Of a DNA stretch of 64,000 nucleotides, positions 62,253 through 64,000 are shown in pieces (within the stretch, counting starts at the first letter, position 1; the number at the start of each line of letters is the position of its first letter). Position numbers and translations under genes: made by a program. The stretch is from Virgibacillus necropolis (GTDB taxonomy: Bacteria > Bacillota > Bacilli > Bacillales > Amphibacillaceae). The notes under the pieces are model-generated. The model made no database searches. It was not told the origin of the DNA and was given only the letters and a program-made list of their open reading frames with translations. Location of the stretch: the NCBI RefSeq assembly GCF_002224365.1, contig NZ_CP022437.1:3720001-3784000 (forward strand). Reading direction: 5' to 3'.

Positions 62253-63029
62253 ATGACGATTAACTTTCATGACGATACAAATAAACAAAGCTATACAACA
62301 CGAAAAGCAGATGATAGTTGGCTAGAATTGATGGAGATGATAATTGATTTCAAAGCTGCTAAGCGTGCATTAGACATTGGATGTGGTGGTGGAATCTACA
62401 CTAAAGCTCTAGCAGATCTGGGAATTCCCGCAGTAACTGGCGTTGATTTTTCAAAAACAATGATAGATGGAGCAAAGGTGAATTGTCGCGACTACAAACA
62501 GATTAATTTCCAGGTTGCAACCGCCTTTGAAACGGGATTGCCTAGTGAGCAGTATGATGTGATTTTAGAACGGGCGTTGATTCATCATTTAAGTGATTTG
62601 AAATCTTGTTTTAAGGAAGCTTTTCGTTTGTTAAAGCCTGGAGGTATTTTTGTCATACAAGATCGTACCCCTTTCGATTGTTTACTTGAAGGAACTAGCA
62701 ACCATATTAGAGGGTATATTCTCTCCATGTTCCCTCAGTTAGTGGATTTAGAGATTAAAAGACGGCACGAAAGTAATACTATTTTGCAAAAATTAAAAGC
62801 GGCTAATTTTGTCGATTTAGAGGAAGTAAAGCTATGGAAAACAAGAAAAACTTATTCTTCTAAAAAGGAATTACTGGACGATATTCGCTCAAGGACTGGC
62901 CGCTCCATTTTACATGAATTAAATGATCAGGAGTTAGAGGAACTTATTGCGTTTTTAGATGGTAAACTTGTTGAAAAGGAAATTGTAGAAAAAGATCGTT
63001 GGACGTTTTGGAAAGCAATAAAAAAATAA
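62253..63029 (+). CDS. Class I SAM-dependent methyltransferase
   Basis: About 258 residues. Motif I ALDIGCGGGIYTKAL (near residues 40-54), the acidic residue of VTGVDFS, motif II VILERALIHHLSD and LLKPGGIFVIQDRTPFD fit the Methyltransf_11/UbiE group. The start at 62253 (MTINFHDDTNKQSYT) fits family N termini; a TTG at 62232 lies upstream. The substrate cannot be told. The C-terminal part (TRKTYSSKKELLDDIRSRTGRSIL) is shared by small Bacillus methyltransferases of unknown function. Divergent from the P450 gene. Confidence 0.82.
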   Translation: MTINFHDDTNKQSYTTRKADDSWLELMEMIIDFKAAKRALDIGCGGGIYTKALADLGIPAVTGVDFSKTMIDGAKVNCRDYKQINFQVATAFETGLPSEQYDVILERALIHHLSDLKSCFKEAFRLLKPGGIFVIQDRTPFDCLLEGTSNHIRGYILSMFPQLVDLEIKRRHESNTILQKLKAANFVDLEEVKLWKTRKTYSSKKELLDDIRSRTGRSILHELNDQELEELIAFLDGKLVEKEIVEKDRWTFWKAIKK

Positions 63030-63132
63030 TATTTTTTACGAATTATGCAGAATACTGATTCTATGCATCACAGGGTAGTCCTCCATCAAAAATTGCATAA
63101 AAATAGGAAAGGACAGCTCCTCTCCTACAATG

Positions 63133-63891
63133 TTACTTGTTTATTTTTTGATCTTCAGCCTGTTTTTGATTCACTAAAAACCTTTTAGGCGTTTGGTCAG
63201 AACTGCTGATTAAATTTGCAATATAAGAAGATGTGTTATGGTAACCATTTTCAATCTTTTCTGCAAGGTAGTTTGTTCGCTCAAATAGAATGGAACGGAA
63301 ATATTCAATTTGTCTCGTGACCTTTTCTGTCAAAGCTTCTTGGTTTTCAAGCCTGCTTAATACTTCATCTTGCGCATTCTCTTGTTTCTTTATTTGATCA
63401 GACAATTCTTTTTGAAAATCATACTGTTCATCAACTTTTGATTTAAATGCTTCATTTTCCAGACAATACGCTTCCAGTTGGTCCATAACCTCTTGATTCG
63501 ATTGGCTCAAATTGTTAACTTGATCCATCATTTCCTGTTCTGACAATCGTTCATCTTCCATTATTACCTGTAACTTCTTATTTTCGTTTTCTAATCTCTT
63601 CAGCCGATCTACAACAAAACGTTGGTCTTTTTCTTGTTGAACATTACTTATCTTTAGTTCATTTAAACTATTACTGACTTCCTTCCATTTGTTTGATTGT
63701 GCAAATTCCTGTTGTTCATATAAAGATTTCAGTCCATGAATGGAATGATTTAATGACTCATTCACTTTAAGTTGTCCTTTTACAAGCTCTTCGAAGTGAT
63801 CTCTTTTAAAATAGCTTTGGTTAGGTTCATCAATATTTCCTTCATTTTTAAAAAGATCAACATGCCTACTGTTGTTAATAAATAATCCCAT
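63133..63891 (-). CDS. Coiled-coil protein of unknown function
   Basis: 252 residues, hydrophilic, no signal peptide or membrane segment. From about residue 30 to 210 the sequence is rich in Gln, Glu, Lys, Asn and Leu with heptad-like spacing (for example VVDRLKRLENENKKLQVIM and LSRLENQEALTEKVTRQI), which predicts a long coiled coil. The N terminus MGLFINNSRHVDLFKNEG and a Ser/Gln-rich tail flank it. AAGGGG precedes the ATG. Similar long-coil proteins occur among Bacillus spore or cell-surface proteins, but I cannot assign one. Confidence 0.65.
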   Translation of the reverse strand: MGLFINNSRHVDLFKNEGNIDEPNQSYFKRDHFEELVKGQLKVNESLNHSIHGLKSLYEQQEFAQSNKWKEVSNSLNELKISNVQQEKDQRFVVDRLKRLENENKKLQVIMEDERLSEQEMMDQVNNLSQSNQEVMDQLEAYCLENEAFKSKVDEQYDFQKELSDQIKKQENAQDEVLSRLENQEALTEKVTRQIEYFRSILFERTNYLAEKIENGYHNTSSYIANLISSSDQTPKRFLVNQKQAEDQKINK

Positions 63892-64000
63892 CTGTTATTT
63901 TCATCCCCTTTATCACCTATACACTTTTATCCTATGCATTTCTATGATAATCGGGACAAATGACACGGCTTTTTCGAAGTATGGTAAAACTATTGTTTGT

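Noticed and set aside
1-64000. CRISPR array, rRNA/tRNA genes, transposase or prophage genes
   Set aside because: No regularly spaced direct repeats, no cloverleaf or rRNA segments and no recombinase or transposase motifs were seen. The repeats present are dispersed singletons.

Overview
The window (about 36-38% GC by eye) looks like a chromosomal segment of a low-GC, spore-forming Bacillaceae of the Virgibacillus/Oceanobacillus/Lentibacillus kind. The signs are strong Shine-Dalgarno sites, S-box and T-box leaders, a CotA-type spore laccase, Bacillus-type glgBCDAP and puc genes, and several families of dispersed palindromic intergenic repeats. I saw no rRNA, tRNA, CRISPR array, prophage or intact transposase.

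Layout. 1-1212: the tail of a ROK-family gene and an AEC-family carrier, then a large inverted pair of GC-rich repeats (1261-1606). 1710-6680: a minus-strand hexuronate operon, uxaC-uxuA-uxuB-kdgA-kdgK, behind a good sigma-A promoter with a cre-like site in its spacer; kdgK carries a one-base frameshift. 6828-7075: an S-box (SAM) riboswitch with no gene behind it. 7109-10276: a cupredoxin-like lipoprotein, an M20 amidohydrolase and a membrane permease. 10537-12045: a second S-box driving a MetE-like methyltransferase. 12139-14139: a structured RNA region, a 55-residue protein and CotA. 14342-25300: the glycogen genes glgB-glgC-glgD-(repeats)-glgA-glgP, with divergent pulA. 25367-31746: acyl-CoA dehydrogenase, SDR, APH-like kinase, nitronate monooxygenase, MBL hydrolase and an MDR oxidoreductase.

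31988-54849 is the most striking region: an allantoin-catabolic island of about 23 kb. It has an NCS2 permease, AllH (DUF2877), PucG, PucR, a YfcC/DcuC-type carrier, two allantoinases, two NCS1 permeases, two ureidoglycolate dehydrogenases, AllE, carbamate kinase, AllG, AllF (FdrA) and AllC. Read as a pathway: allantoin is opened by AllB, then AllC gives ureidoglycine. AllE plus AllD, or PucG, both lead to oxalurate. AllFGH would phosphorolyse oxalurate to oxamate and carbamoyl phosphate, and carbamate kinase would make ATP. No uricase or xanthine dehydrogenase is in the window, so the island starts at allantoin.

55238-64000: an alpha/beta hydrolase, a TIM-barrel sugar isomerase, a remnant of malate synthase G, a DHA2 drug-efflux pump with palindromic operators, a DUF6241-like anchored protein, an orphan T-box leader before a decayed membrane ORF, a cytochrome P450, a methyltransferase and a coiled-coil protein.

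A recurring theme is genome decay and repeat traffic. There are two riboswitches without their genes, a frameshifted kinase, a malate synthase fragment, and at least three repeat families that sit mostly at the 3' ends of genes.
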